NCBI RefSeq assembly: GCF_963678635.1
Contig: NC_087066.1
Coordinates: 36,769,152-36,833,151 of the forward strand
Length of the DNA stretch: 64,000 nucleotides
Origin: Symsagittifera roscoffensis
Lineage: Eukaryota > Xenacoelomorpha > Acoela > Convolutidae
Direction of reading: 5' to 3'
The notes under the pieces were generated by a model. The model did not search any database, had not been told where the DNA came from, and saw only the letters and a list, made by a program, of their open reading frames with translations. Below, piece after piece: positions 10,239-21,141 of the stretch (within the stretch, counting starts at the first letter, position 1; every line of letters starts with the position of its first letter). Position numbers and translations under genes: made by a program.

Positions 10239-12209
10239 ATGAGCGACCCTTTTGTGGAAAGAATCACATGAACCCGGACCGACAAAGGGAAGACGGTTTC
10301 AGGCAGAATGGTTGAGACCAGGAGTTAAAAGTCCTCAGAAGAGCAAAAGGCAAGGTTAGAAGTAGAGGTCCATCCGGACCAGGCCATGGATGAGAACCAG
10401 GAGAGACATGGACCGGAGGGGAGAGGGAACAGAAGACTAGCAAGCGAATCTACTCCGGTAGAACAAGGCCAAGATTTTGCCACTTCCACCGGGACACTGG
10501 ACCGAGAAGAGATGTCGGAACTGTCCGCCATCTCTACTGAAGATCTGGCAACTACAGGATTACTCACAGACAACACCATGATAGTTGGCGTGACGGAGAA
10601 ACCGGCAACGGCCTCATCGTTTTCAGAAAGATTGAACAACATTTTGGAAAACTTCTTTCCATTTACCATGGGAACGGGTACAGGCGATGAAGCAGGAACC
10701 CAGGAAGAAGAGGACAATGACGAGCAAGATGACTTTGGATCTCAAGTCAGCCTCAATAGTTCGACTCAGGAAAATTACGCATACACCGATAGAGGGACTG
10801 GCACCATGGATCAATTTGGTGTAGTGAGGACAATAAGCAAGACCACAATCGGATCAGGCCAGTCAGGAGGCTTTGTGAATATGACGAACTCGGAAATACA
10901 AACTGGGGAGAGTAGAAATACAGGGCTAAGCAATGCACCGGCGGATCCAGAGGTGGATAATGAAAAGACATCGAGGCAGAGAATCGAAGCCCAAATCTCG
11001 ACCAGCACCAAGTTACCTGGGATCGACAGGGTGACACAGCCACTTGTGACGCCATTAGTGGATAACGGAGCATCAATTGAAGAAGCTTTGGCCAACAGAG
11101 TGGGCAGCATAGGAGAACAGAATGAACAGATGTCCAAAAGAATGAGTGAACTAGAAAGGGCAGTCCACGTCGAGGAGAAGGTGTGCAGGAAGAAATCAAC
11201 CGCAACAGACAAGAAGTTGGTAGAAGCAAAAAACACCGAAGGAGAGAACGGATGAACACTTGGCGAAGAACTTGTCGCGAATGACGAGGGAAGCTGAGCA
11301 AATAGAGTTAAGATTGAGAGAGGAAATGGAAAAGTTGAGAGTTCAACAAGAGCAGACTCTTGGGACTCTTGACACGAAGATAGATGCGATGATGGAGATG
11401 CGAACTCAGGCTATCATGGAGGTTGGAGGGGCTACTAGGCGGAAGGAGTGGATCAAAAATTGGGGAATCGAACTCGGGAGAACCCAGCAGGGAGCCGAGG
11501 GTGAACTTCAATGAACAACAGAGTAGGAGAAGGACATATGAATCCACTAGAGGAAGGGGCAGTTCATCAGGCTATGCCACAGGGGATAATAGAGCACGGG
11601 GCCCAAGCTTCAGAGGAAATTCAACTGGTAACAGACAGACCTCAAACGAACGGCCGACGCAAGGTACACATGCGAATGGGAGATGTGATTCCAGGAAAAA
11701 GTCATGCGAGCCAAGGAAGAAACAATCCCAACGATTCGGAAAGAAGGTAAGTTCCAAATCCAGAACCCTTATCAGGGGGCAATGGTACTCAGACGGGGCA
11801 TTCAAGAGATGCTACATCAATGGCCACAGCCTTTGAACCTCTGAATATATCTTTGGAAACATTCCTTACGAGGTTATCTAGAACCAATGAAGGTAGTGAA
11901 AAGTCCAGAAGGGTTTTTAAGAAACCAAGATGCTCTATAGACGAATCTGATGGCTGTATTGATACCTGGATAGAGGTGATGAAACTGCATTTTGAGGAAA
12001 AGGACTTGTTAGAAAGGCAAGAATGGAGTGCTCTCACCAGTAACTTGGAAGGGACAGCCCTAAACTGCGTGATGGCCAAAAAGCAATACCAGCGGGACAC
12101 TGCTGAGAAAATCTTTGAAGTCTTGTTAAATCGTTTTGGCTCAGGGGCGCAGGGACACCAAGCAATGATGCGCTTCGAGAAACGGAGGCAACGTGAAGAA
12201 GATTGGTAA
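10239..12209 (+). pseudogene. gag: Gag, unit 1 copy A
   Basis: Likely start is the ATG at 10239 (MSDPFVERIT), shared by all units. A TGA at 10269 and a TAA at 10326 break the N-terminus. The frame 10386-11255 is acidic and rich in Ser/Thr, then has a coiled-coil-like stretch (EQNEQMSKRMSELERAV), a frameshift near 11256, and further heptad-like sequence (EMEKLRVQQEQTLGTLDTK). A basic Arg/Gly/Ser-rich part follows, and from 11820 a capsid-like domain (CIDTWIEVMKLHFEEKDL, TSNLEGTALNCVMAK, IFEVLLNRFGSG) of the Retrotrans_gag type. It is cut at about 12198 by the duplication joint, so the capsid C-terminal half and zinc knuckles are missing here. Confidence 0.75.
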
Positions 12210-12212
12210 AAA

Positions 12213-13188
12213 AGATACACCCTTACTAGTTAGTTCAAACAGCATAATAGCATCGGAGAACGTATCCGGAAGGGTATCGGGTGAAAATTTAGAAATTCTC
12301 TGAGAAGCTTTTTTTACAAACCCAGAGGGGTCCCAATCCGGAGGGGTCCCAATCCGGAGGGGTCCCAAACATTCCAATCCGGAGGGGTCTCATTTTTGAC
12401 AATCCAGAGGGGTCTTATTTTTGCCAATCCCGAGGGGTTTTATTTTTGCCAATCCGGAGAGGTCCCAATTTTGCCAATCCGGAGGGGTCCTGTTTTTGCC
12501 AATCCGGAAGAGTCTTATTTTGCCAATCCAGAGGGGTTCCCAATATTGCCAATCCGGAGGGGTCTTGATTTGCCAATCCGGAGGGGTCCCAATTTTGCCA
12601 ATCCGGAAGGGTCCCAATTAAGAGACAGGCTAGGAACCAGTGACTGCTCTGGTAACCTGCCTTTTACAAAAGACCAGACCAAAACAAAACAGGTAAAACT
12701 CGGATATTCGCGACACTAAGTCTAAATTGAATAAGAGTGTGTAACTGATTGAAATCCAAATCGTTGTTGAGAAAAGTGATTGCCCTGAGGATTTTAGTAG
12801 GTCTAGCTCGGGCAGTCCGAAGGCAGATAGGTAACACAGGACTCTGTGGGTGCAATAGACGCCCACTTGAGAAAAATACTGCCATCAAGTTTTGTCTGTT
12901 TGGTGCATCACCAAGCAGGGAAAGCTCTTTCTTTAGAAACAAGTTCAACTATTGCATTGCGACTCACTAAAGTACAAAACACATACACTTTTCATAGAAA
13001 ATATTCTTTTTTTTTCTTTATTTTTGATTTTAAATCAATAATATTTGTGCTTGATTGGGCAGTGAGAACACTATCTTTTAAATAGACTGATATCATCATA
13101 CTGTGGTAGCTTCACATCTTACAACTAATAATCGATTATTGTGAATAAATTGTATACACGCTGTATTGTGATAAGATACAAGGATTCG
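12213..13188 (+). repeat. Second partial LTR inside unit 1
   Basis: LTR 3' half carried by the tandem duplication: TACACCCTTACTAGTTAG, then the 25-bp minisatellite (12318-12618), imperfect hairpin (12636-12653), hairpin GTGGGTG/CGCCCAC (12846-12866), TATA-like TTTTAAATAG (13076-13085) and AATAAA (13144-13149). It lies between the two gag copies, so a transcript starting here could still read the second gag and pol. Confidence 0.8.
12318..12618. repeat. LTR minisatellite, copy in the duplicated LTR fragment
   Basis: About eleven ~25-bp units with core AATCCGGAGGGGTCCC, parallel to 9118-9440 but with different substitutions in individual units, so the two arrays have diverged since the duplication. 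Confidence 0.9.
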
Positions 13189-13389
13189 TGGTCACAATTC
13201 ATTAGAAGTTTTTAGAATTTAATGTGTTGTGTTATTGTTATCAGTAGTCAGACTAAAATGACACTAGCAATCGAATTGAGTGTATATGCAGTAAGAAGTG
13301 ATAAATTGAAAACGAGTCTAGAAAAGTCAAGGATACCTAAACCAAGTGATAGTTCCAGGAAATTCATACCAGAGAAACAGAGAAAAGCA

Positions 13390-15586
13390 ATGAGCGACCC
13401 TTTTGTGGAAAGGATCACATGAACCCGGACCGGCAAAGGGAAGACGGTTTTAGGCAGAATGGTTGAGACCAGGAGTCAAAAGTCCTCAGAAGAGCAAAAG
13501 GCAAGGTTAGAAGTAGAGGTCCATCCGGACCAGGCCATGGATGAGAACCAGGAGAGACATGGACCGGAGGGGAGAGGTAACCGAAGACTAGCAAGCGAAT
13601 CTAGTCCGGTAGAACAAGGCCAAGATTTTGCCACTTCCACCGGGACACTGGACCGAGAAGAGATGTCGGAACTGTCCGCCATCTCTACTGAAGATCTGGC
13701 AACTACAAGATCACTCACAGACAACACCATGATAGTTGGCCTGACGGAGAAACCGGCAACGGCTTCATCGTTTTCAGAAAGAAAGAAGAACATTTTGGAA
13801 AACTACTTTCCATTTACCATGGGAACGGGTACAGGCGATGAAGCAGAAACCCAGGAAGAAGAAGAGGACGATGATGAGCAAGATGACTTTGGATCTCAAG
13901 TCAGCCTCAATAGTTCGACTCAGGAAAATTACGCATACACCGATAGAGGGACTGGCACCATGGATCAATTTGGTGTAGTGAGGACAATAAGCAAGACCAC
14001 AATCGGATCAGCCCAGTCAGGAGGCTTTGTGAATATGACGAACTCGGAAATACAAACTGGGGAGAGTAGAAACACAGGGCTAAGCAATGCACCGGCGGAT
14101 CCAGAGGTGGATAATGAAAAGACGTCGAGGCAGAGAATCGAAGCCCGAATCTCGACCAGAAGCCTTGGCCAACAGAGTGGGCAGCATAGGAGAACAGAAT
14201 GAACGGATGTCCAAAAGAATGATTGAACTAGAAATGGCAGTCCACGTCGAGGAGAAAGTTTGCGGGAAGAAATCAACCGCAACAGACAAGAAGTTGGTAG
14301 AAGCAAAAAACACTGAAGGAGAGAACGGATGAACAATTGGCGAAGAACTTGTCGCGAATGACGAGGGAAGCTGAGCAAATAGAGTTAAGATTGAGAGAGG
14401 AAATGGAAAAATTGAGAATTCAACAAGAGCAGACTCTTGGGACTCTTGACACGAAGATAGATGCGATGATGGAGAGGCGAACTCAGGCTGTCATGGAGGT
14501 TGGAGGGGCTACTAGGCGGAAAGAGTGGATCAAAAATTGGGGAATCGAACTCGGGAGAACCCAGCAGGGAGCCGAGGGTGAACTTCAATGAACAACAGAG
14601 TAGGAGAAGGACATATGCATCCACTAGAGGAAGGGGCAGTTCATCAGGCTATGCCACAGGGGATAATAGAACACGGGGCCCAAACTTCAGAGGAAATTCA
14701 ACTGGTAACAGACAGACCTCAAACGAACGACCGACGCAAGGTACACATGCGACTGGGAGATGTGATTCCAGGAAAAAGTCATGCGAGCCAAGGAAGAAAC
14801 AATCCCAGCGATTCGGACAGAAGGTAAGTTCCAAATCCAGAACCCTTATCAGGGGGCAATGATACTCAGGCGGGGCATTCAAGAGATGCTACATCAATGG
14901 CCCCAGCCTTTGAACCACTGAACATATCTTTGGAAACATTCCTTACGAGGTTATCTAGAACCAATGAACGTAGTGAAAAGTCCAGAAGGGTTTTTAAGAA
15001 ACCAAGATGCCCTAAAGACGAATCTGATGGCTGTATTGATACCTGGATAGAGGTGATGAAACTGCATTTTCAGGAAAAGGACTTGATAGAAAGGCAAGAA
15101 TGCAGTGCTCTCACCAGTAACTTGGAAGGGACAGTCCTAAACTGCGTGATGGCTTAAAAGCAATACCAGCGGGACACTGCTGAAAAAATCTTTGAAGTCT
15201 TGTTAAATCGTTTTGGCTCAGGAGCGCAGGGACACCAAGCAATGATGCGCTTCGAAAAACGGAGGAAACGTAAAGATGAGACGATAGACAAGTTTCTAGA
15301 CAATTTGGAGATGCTGAGAGGGCGTAGCCAACCAGATGATTCGAACAGAAGGATGAACCTGACAGTATCCTCAAAATTCACCGATGGTGTGAAGAATGAT
15401 GAACTTCGAGCAATGTTGGCGACACATTACACATCACTCTCAATCAATGCGGCAACACCAGAGCAGTTGAGACTCCAGTCGAATAATTATCTTTTGTTGA
15501 AGCCTCCATCAAGATCTTCTGGATATTACAAGAACAATTCTGGCAATCTTAACAACGGACCAGCAAACCAAGGAAAGAACTGGTAG
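13390..15586 (+). pseudogene. gag: Gag, unit 1 copy B (nearest pol)
   Basis: Same protein as copy A with start MSDPFVERIT at 13390 and a TGA at 13420. MVETRSQKSSEEQK (13459) opens a frame to 14202 without the TAA seen in copy A. A deletion of about 77 bp near 14158 shifts the frame, and coiled-coil and basic segments follow in other frames. The capsid-like domain (14897-15586) has one stop at 15155 (TAA where copy A has AAA, Lys) and then runs intact to the capsid C-terminus (FLDNLEMLRGRSQPDDSN, FTDGVKNDELRAMLATHY). It ends close to the zinc-knuckle segment. Confidence 0.75.
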
Positions 15587-15601
15587 AAACCAAGGGGCGA
15601 T

Positions 15602-16171
15602 ATGGACAAGAGACGACATCGTGAAAATCGCAGTTCGACCGATCATCATGTGTCAGCATGCCCAACTTACAAACAGGGCATCAAAGCAATAGGCTTTAGC
15701 ATCGAGGACGAAGATGCGTCAGAGGTCGAGACTGAAGATTTCATGAGAGGAGTAATTGAGAAATTCGGCCCGAGGTGTTTCTTTTGTAATTTGGAAGGTC
15801 ATTTTAAGTCGGATTGACCACAATTCTGGGATGCTGTAGCAGACATCAAGCATCCAAGGCATGAGGAAGCTTTATCGGGTGTGAAAGCCAGCAAGGCTCG
15901 CCTATTGAGTGAAGCGGAGGCGCGCAGAAAAGAAAAACTGCAAGAGCTGGCAACGAAGAAGATGCAGGCGGTAACGGAAGAGATACGCGAATCGGAACCA
16001 GTGACAGCGGCGGATGACTTCAAGATAGACTATAGGGCAGCCGCGAGGGATGCTCTAAACAGAGTCCAGCAGGAATTGGTAGCGAAAGAGATCGAACAAA
16101 AGGTGAAGCTCGAACTGGAAAATGAGAAAAATTACAGGAAAGCTGAACGCCTTCGAGGCATCAGAAGTTGA
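15602..16171 (+). pseudogene. Nucleocapsid zinc knuckles and linker, unit 1
   Basis: One frame with one stop. The first knuckle, CX2CX4HX4C in unit 2 (CANCSSTHHHVSAC), has lost its first cysteines here (RENRSSTDHHVSAC). The second reads CFFCNLEGHFKSD and its last Cys codon has become TGA at 15815-15817. A charged, helical linker follows (EEALSGVKASKARLLSEAEA, later ALNRVQQELVAKEIEQKVKL). A frameshift near 16130 separates it from the protease. CCHC knuckles bind the genomic RNA during packaging. Confidence 0.75.
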
Positions 16172-16233
16172 AGAACTAAAGCAACAAGCAGTTTGAGCAT
16201 GAAACTAAATGTGATCTCCGGGCAGAGTTCGGT

Positions 16234-17028
16234 ATGGTGCCACAGCGAAGCAAAATACAAGCAAACATCTCGGTAGCGGGACACCAGGTAATCAGAAGTT
16301 TGAGTGAACCATCAGAAATCAATTTGATGCATTTGGATACATATGCAGATTATCTGAGACAGGTGGAACCACGCACTGAGTCAAAAGCTGTGCGAGCGCT
16401 TCCAACTACGGGTGGCCCTCGATTAAAGAAACTTCACGGGCGCTACGTAGAAGTTTATGGACCGTATCAAGTGATGCTGAATGTGGATGGAATCAGTATC
16501 TACACTAGGACCTATGTGACGACAGACAGTGACCAAATAGGGCAAACCTATTTGAGTGAAGAAGAACTCAAAGTCCGTAGGATAGACCATGACGCCATGA
16601 TGGAACAAGACGCGGTTCACATTGGATACGAAGCAGATGTGACTGCACATCTGCTCGACACCAACGGGAAGATAAGCCGAGTCACAGGGCTTCTGGACAC
16701 AGGAGCTGTAGTGAGCTTGATGCCGATAAAAACTTGGAAAAGAATGGGCTTCACGAGTGAAGACCTAATTCTGACGAATCTCCGACTGGCTGTAGCCAAT
16801 CGAGGAGCTATTTACGTAGCCGGAAGAACACCAATAACGGTCCTCCACATGGGAGGACGGGATCTTTGGATAAGCTTCCTGGTGGTAGAGAATTTGGAGG
16901 ACTCCGACCAATTCATCTTGGGCAGAGATTTTGTCAGGATTTTCGACGTGATGATAATCTTGAACAACGGTCTAACAAGGATTAGAAACCCGGAACTGAA
17001 GTATGCTAAGAACCAATTAATAGAATAA
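16234..17028 (+). CDS. Aspartic protease domain, unit 1
   Basis: A 264-codon open frame. The N-terminal ~130 residues are conserved in all units (ISVAGHQVIRSLSEPSE, then GRYVEVYGPYQVMLNVDGIS) and resemble no domain I know. Then comes the retropepsin core: GLLDTGAVVSLMPIKTWKRM with catalytic Asp at about residue 155, and FILGRDFVRIFDV with the second conserved hydrophobic-Gly motif. Retropepsins act as dimers and cut the Gag-Pol polyprotein. This is the only unit with both motifs uninterrupted. It would normally be part of the polyprotein, not a free-standing gene; the frame begins after a small shift near 16230. Confidence 0.85.
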   Translation: MVPQRSKIQANISVAGHQVIRSLSEPSEINLMHLDTYADYLRQVEPRTESKAVRALPTTGGPRLKKLHGRYVEVYGPYQVMLNVDGISIYTRTYVTTDSDQIGQTYLSEEELKVRRIDHDAMMEQDAVHIGYEADVTAHLLDTNGKISRVTGLLDTGAVVSLMPIKTWKRMGFTSEDLILTNLRLAVANRGAIYVAGRTPITVLHMGGRDLWISFLVVENLEDSDQFILGRDFVRIFDVMIILNNGLTRIRNPELKYAKNQLIE

Positions 17029-17031
17029 TAA

Positions 17032-17701
17032 CAGATGAAAACAAGGTACCATTATTTTTAGATAGAAAGGTAAAACTACAGCCGGGACAGGCTATGGTAG
17101 CAATTTTTAGAATGACGAATTTGAATTCGTTAAGTGATAGTATACAGGTTTGTTTGGTACCGATCCCAAATAGTCAAAGTTCACTGATTTTAGGCCGGAG
17201 CTTCTCGGTAACTCGAAATGGACTGTGTGTCAGTGTGTTATTGAACACACTGGACACCACGGTTTCAATCCAGCAGGGAGAGAAACTTGATTACGCTTTG
17301 CCGATGAGGACCGACTATGAAGAGAGACAAAACTTGAAGAGATATAGAGAGAAAGACTGCCCTTATCATGCCAATAAAGATTTAAAAAAATTAGTGAAGT
17401 TAAATCTATTCATAAATTATTTTCAATGAAACCTGAAACGGACGACTGCCGGTCCAGCTGCTCGAACTTTCCGGAAAGCCCCTCGTCATATGAACTAGAA
17501 TATGACAAACAAAATTTGCCAGAAATAGAACACTTAACAGGGAAAATAGGCGAATGAGATTTTGAATCATTGCGGGCGGTTTTAAATCGGAACGCGGATG
17601 TATTTTCAAAACATAAGGCGGATATCGGTTAATCTAACTTCGGCGAACACGAAATTGATTTAGAGGAAGGCGCCATTCCTCATAGGGAAGGCGCAAGACG
17701 A
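17032..17701 (+). pseudogene. Protease-RT linker, unit 1
   Basis: Conserved between units but without a domain I can name. The frame 17094-17429 includes QVCLVPIPNSQSSLILGRSF-like sequence and CVSVLLNTLDTTVSIQQGEK. After it, ELEYDKQNLPEIEHL and FESLRAVLNRNADVFSKHKA match the segment just before the RT in Gypsy pol proteins, where the core begins with an 'H.I.l..gaxP…r' strand (EHEIDLEEGAIPHREGARR, about 17648-17700). Several stops and frameshifts break it. Confidence 0.6.
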
Positions 17702-19559
17702 ATGACGCCTCATAAATCGGAAGGGTGCCGACGGGAAATAGAAATGATGCTCGAATACGACATGATAGACCTTGGGCTTGCGGGGTAGTCATGACCAAAA
17801 AGAAGGGGGGCAGTTTAGGTTTTGTTGCGACTTTCGTTACCTGAACGCAGTGACAATAAAAAATGCATACTCGTTACCGCGAATAGACGAGAGCCTCTCC
17901 AAACTTGGTGATGCCAAGTTCTTCACCTCACTGGACTTGGGTTCTGCCTTCTGGCAGGTCCCTTTGCAGAAGAAGGACAGAGAGAAGACCGGATTCGCAT
18001 GTGAATTGGGGTTGTACCAGTGGAAGATGATGCCCTTCGGCTTGTGCAACGCAACGGCCACTTTTCAAAGACTGATGGCTCAGGCTTTGACCAGAGTGAC
18101 CAAGAAGTATGGGAATCTTGTGATGTGTTACGTGGATGACGTAGTCATAGCAACATTCACACTGGAAGACCACACTGATCGGCTCGATGAGGTCTTTGGA
18201 TGCATGAAAAGAGCAGGCTTGAAATGCAAACCATCGAAATGTGAAATCCTCAGGGATTCAATCAAATATCTAGGAAGAACGGTGGACAGGCATGGCGTGA
18301 GGCCGGACCCGGAAGCAGTAGAGGCTGTGTTGACATGGAAGGCTCCCAGAACGGACACACAACTCATGAGCTTCCTAGGGTTTGCCAATTATTACCGTGA
18401 GTTCACAAAAGGATATGCAGACAAGATGTATTCTATGCAGAAGCTGATGCGCAACAAAGGAAAGAAGTTCGAATGGAGCGAAGAAGCTCAAGCTGCCTTC
18501 GGGAACATAAAGCGGGAACTGTGCGAAGCGCCAGTGCTAGGCATGCCTACAGAGAAGGGCATGTATGTTCTTGACACAGAAGCATCAGTAGTAGCCAACT
18601 CAAGAATACTGCATCAGGAGCAGGAATGGTATGACGCCTCATAAATCGGAAGGGTGCCGACGGGAAATAGAAATGATGCTCGAATACGACATGATAGACC
18701 TTGGGCTTGCGGGGTAGTCATGACCAAAAAGAAGGGGGGCAGTTTAGGTTTTGTTGCGACTTTCGTTACCTGAACGCAGTGACAATAAAAAATGCATACT
18801 CGTTACCGCGAATAGACGAGAGCCTCTCCAAACTTGGTGATGCCAAGTTCTTCACCTCACTGGACTTGGGTTCTGCCTTCTGGCAGGTCCCTTTGCAGAA
18901 GAAGGACAGAGAGAAGACCGGATTCGCATGTGAATTGGGGTTGTACCAGTGGAAGATGATGCCCTTCGGCTTGTGCAACGCAACGGCCACTTTTCAAAGA
19001 CTGATGGCTCAGGCTTTGACCAGAGTGACCAAGAAGTATGGGAATCTTGTGATGTGTTACGTGGATGACGTAGTCATAGCAACATTCACACTGGAAGACC
19101 ACACTGATCGGCTCGATGAGGTCTTTGGATGCATGAAAAGAGCAGGCTTGAAATGCAAACCATCGAAATGTGAAATCCTCAGGGATTCAATCAAATATCT
19201 AGGAAGAACGGTGGACAGGCATGGCATGAGGCCGGACCCGGAAGCAGTAGAGGCTGTGTTGACATGGAAGGCTCCCAGAACGGACACACAACTCATGAGC
19301 TTCCTAGGGTTTGCCAATTATTACCGTGAGTTCACAAAAGGATATGCAGACAAGGTGTATTCTATGCAGAAGCTGATGCGCAACAAAGGAAAGAAGTTCG
19401 AATGGAGCGAAGAAGCTCAAGCTGCCTTCGGGAACATAAAGCGGGAACTGTGCGAAGCGCCAGTGCTAGGCATGCCTACAGAGAAGGGCATGTATGTTCT
19501 TGACACAGAAGCATCAGTAGTAGCCAACTCAAGAATACTGCATCAGGAGCAGGAATGGT
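17702..19559 (+). repeat. 929-bp near-identical tandem duplication of the RT
   Basis: 17702-18630 and 18631-19559 are copies starting ATGACGCCTCATAAATCGG. Only two base differences were seen (the GCGTGAGG/GCATGAGG and ACAAGATGTAT/ACAAGGTGTAT sites), giving V/M and M/V changes. The joint falls at AATGGT|ATGACG. It is much younger than all other duplications here, or it is an assembly artefact. Confidence 0.95.
17772..18644 (+). pseudogene. Reverse transcriptase, first copy, unit 1
   Basis: Open frame covering the whole RT core: FCCDFRYLNAVTIKNAY, SLDLGSAFWQVPL (motif A), MPFGLCNATATFQRLM (motif B region), CYVDDVVIAT (motif C, YVDD at 18129-18140), and IKYLGRTVDRHGVRPDPEAV. The first eight codons are in a shifted frame relative to the natural start (PSPWACG-like region). 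The frame is cut at 18630, at the beginning of the RNase H domain (VLDTEASVVA, then EQEWYDAS), by the duplication joint, so this copy has no RNase H. YVDD in place of the more usual YxDD with Leu or Ile is within family variation. Confidence 0.9.
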
Positions 19560-19807
19560 ATGGAAGAACGGTTCTCCGTCCCATTGCATATGGCAGCAAG
19601 GTGTTAACTGACACTGGGATGAACTATGGTGAACCGAAAGCAGAAATGTTTGCAGTAGTCACATTCGTGGAATTGTACCGCGCATACTTGGGGAGTGCTC
19701 CCTTTAAGTTACGCGTGGACAACAGAGCGTTATCCTGGTTGAAGACATACTCGATGGATCAGAGTTTAATTGGTAGATGGATAGTGAGATTAGATGCTAC
19801 AACATGA
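18701..19807 (+). CDS. Reverse transcriptase-RNase H, second copy, unit 1
   Basis: A 368-codon open frame, the longest intact pol piece in the window. RT motifs are as in the first copy (YVDD at 19058-19069). RNase H follows: YVLDTEASVVA (first Asp region), YGSKVLTDTGM, AEMFAVVTFVELYRAYL (Glu), and FKLRVDNRALSWL (Asp). The frame runs out near IVRLDATT because of a frameshift at about 19790; the last RNase H motif is in the next frame. RT copies genomic RNA into DNA and RNase H degrades the RNA strand. As a stand-alone frame it lacks a start and would need the polyprotein. Confidence 0.9.
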   Translation: MGLRGSHDQKEGGQFRFCCDFRYLNAVTIKNAYSLPRIDESLSKLGDAKFFTSLDLGSAFWQVPLQKKDREKTGFACELGLYQWKMMPFGLCNATATFQRLMAQALTRVTKKYGNLVMCYVDDVVIATFTLEDHTDRLDEVFGCMKRAGLKCKPSKCEILRDSIKYLGRTVDRHGMRPDPEAVEAVLTWKAPRTDTQLMSFLGFANYYREFTKGYADKVYSMQKLMRNKGKKFEWSEEAQAAFGNIKRELCEAPVLGMPTEKGMYVLDTEASVVANSRILHQEQEWYGRTVLRPIAYGSKVLTDTGMNYGEPKAEMFAVVTFVELYRAYLGSAPFKLRVDNRALSWLKTYSMDQSLIGRWIVRLDATT

Positions 19808-20490
19808 TAATCGAGCACAGGATGCGTGACAAACACCAGAATGCTGACAGTCTTAGCAAGAAGACCGAGTTCTATGAGAGATTGGAACAGAAGCAAGCCA
19901 ATCAGGCAGAAATCATGGAAGGGTTCTCGTTTCTGGACAAAAAAAATTATGAAGCGCTTCCCTTCATGAGATGGTTGGACAAGTCTGGACATCGAATTTC
20001 AGGACATCCTGCGTTACTTGTGGAAAAAGCAGCCGAGATAAAGATTCTATCCAAGAAGGACCCGGTGCCCTTGGATCTGTTGCTGCGCTCAAACCTGGTC
20101 CAGCAGGAACTCTCTCGCATGAACATAAACAACCTCATATTATTGGATAAAGTGATGCGGACTGGGTGGATTGTTAGAGAGAGAGAAGTGACCAGAGATA
20201 ACCCCGAGTGGGCAGCAGCTATGGCATCACTGACAGTCAGCGAGAAGGTGAAGATCAAGACGTCAAGACAACAACACAAAGAAAATGAGAGGGATTATAT
20301 GACAATAATTGAGCAACTAGTATCCTCAATACCCCAAGAAGTTTTAACAAGTTCTCATACAAACGGAGAGAACAGGGGAACGACACACGAAAGAAAACTG
20401 TTACCTTTGAAGAACAGCAGAAGGAAGGTGAGGAAGTTGATCGAAGCCTGGAGCAAGGAAAATTGTCCGGCGAGACGAACGGTGAAATGA
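19777..20490 (+). pseudogene. RNase H C-terminus and RH-IN connector, unit 1
   Basis: MIIEHRMRDKHQNADSLSKK gives the last RNase H motif (Asp in NADSLSK). The rest is a connector conserved in all three units (FSFLDKKNYEALPFMRWLDK, SGHRISGHPALLVEKAAEIK, DPVPLDLLLRSNLVQQELSR, EWAAAMASLTVSEKVK). No domain recognised; its conservation between diverged units suggests it was once under selection. Confidence 0.65.
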
Positions 20491-21141
20491 GAGGGCGAGT
20501 TCAGGATCAACACCCGGGACAAAAAAATTTGTCTGGGGAGTCTGATGTAGAAGAAAAATTTCCAGATGAGGAACAGGACCTAAAGGATAAAATTTTTTCC
20601 GGGTAGTTCAGATGGATGAACAGAACGCACAGAACTGATCGGGAGGAGGGAACGTGCTCCATCGCAGACTCTTCAATTGATGAAAATTCCCGGAATTCAG
20701 GAATTGAAACCTACTCAGACAGGAACTCGAGCTAGCGATCAGAACTGTCAGAGCTAGCGATCCACACACTACTAGTGGAGACTCGAACAAGGGATCAGTA
20801 CAGGGAGGTACATCGAGACCCTGACAGTGATCGCTACCTCATACCAGGTGAAACAGTCTTTGACAACGTAGCAAATGATCTGCAAACAATAACCGTATCG
20901 AAACGTTCGAGAAGTTTGTTGCCAGAAAAAAGAGGTAGTCAGGACTGATCTTCAGCCGTTCAAACAAGAAGCACAGCCGTTGGCGAAGATTTGGTGGAAA
21001 AAGACACGCATCAGCCCAATGAGCTGAAAAGTCAGATGAGGGTCATGAAGACGTACTTGAAAGCGAGATACATACTCTCGGATCTACTAAGAGCGCAGAG
21101 AAATGACCGCATGACGAGCAACCTGAAAAGGTGGATCGAAA
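20491..21141 (+). pseudogene. Acidic connector remnant before integrase, unit 1
   Basis: Broken frames of an acidic, Ser-rich segment with repeated (L)SGES-type motifs (NLSGESDVEEKFPDEEQDLK) and a more conserved end (LSELAIHTLLVETRTR, VMKTYLKARYILSDLLRAQR, NLKRWIENGALDK). Units 2 and 3 have the same order at 32900-33700 and 57200-57900. The last part probably belongs to the integrase N-terminal extension. Confidence 0.5.

Larger units (their letters stand above)
9021..15270 (+). repeat. Tandem duplication of ~3.2 kb (LTR 3' half + gag)
   Basis: The segment from AGATACACCC (9021) to the gag capsid region (about 12198) is repeated from AGATACAC (12213) to about 15270. At the joint the gag frame passes from FEKRRQRE straight into LTR sequence. 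The second copy is shorter, partly through a loss of about 77 bp in gag near 14158. Copies differ by scattered substitutions and indels, so the duplication is older than the 929-bp RT duplication downstream. Confidence 0.9.

Noticed and set aside
10753-11301. Antisense ORFs across gag (also 37471-38418 across the SGNH part)
   Set aside because: Opposite to coding strand of a recognised domain, with no motif; shadows of codon bias.
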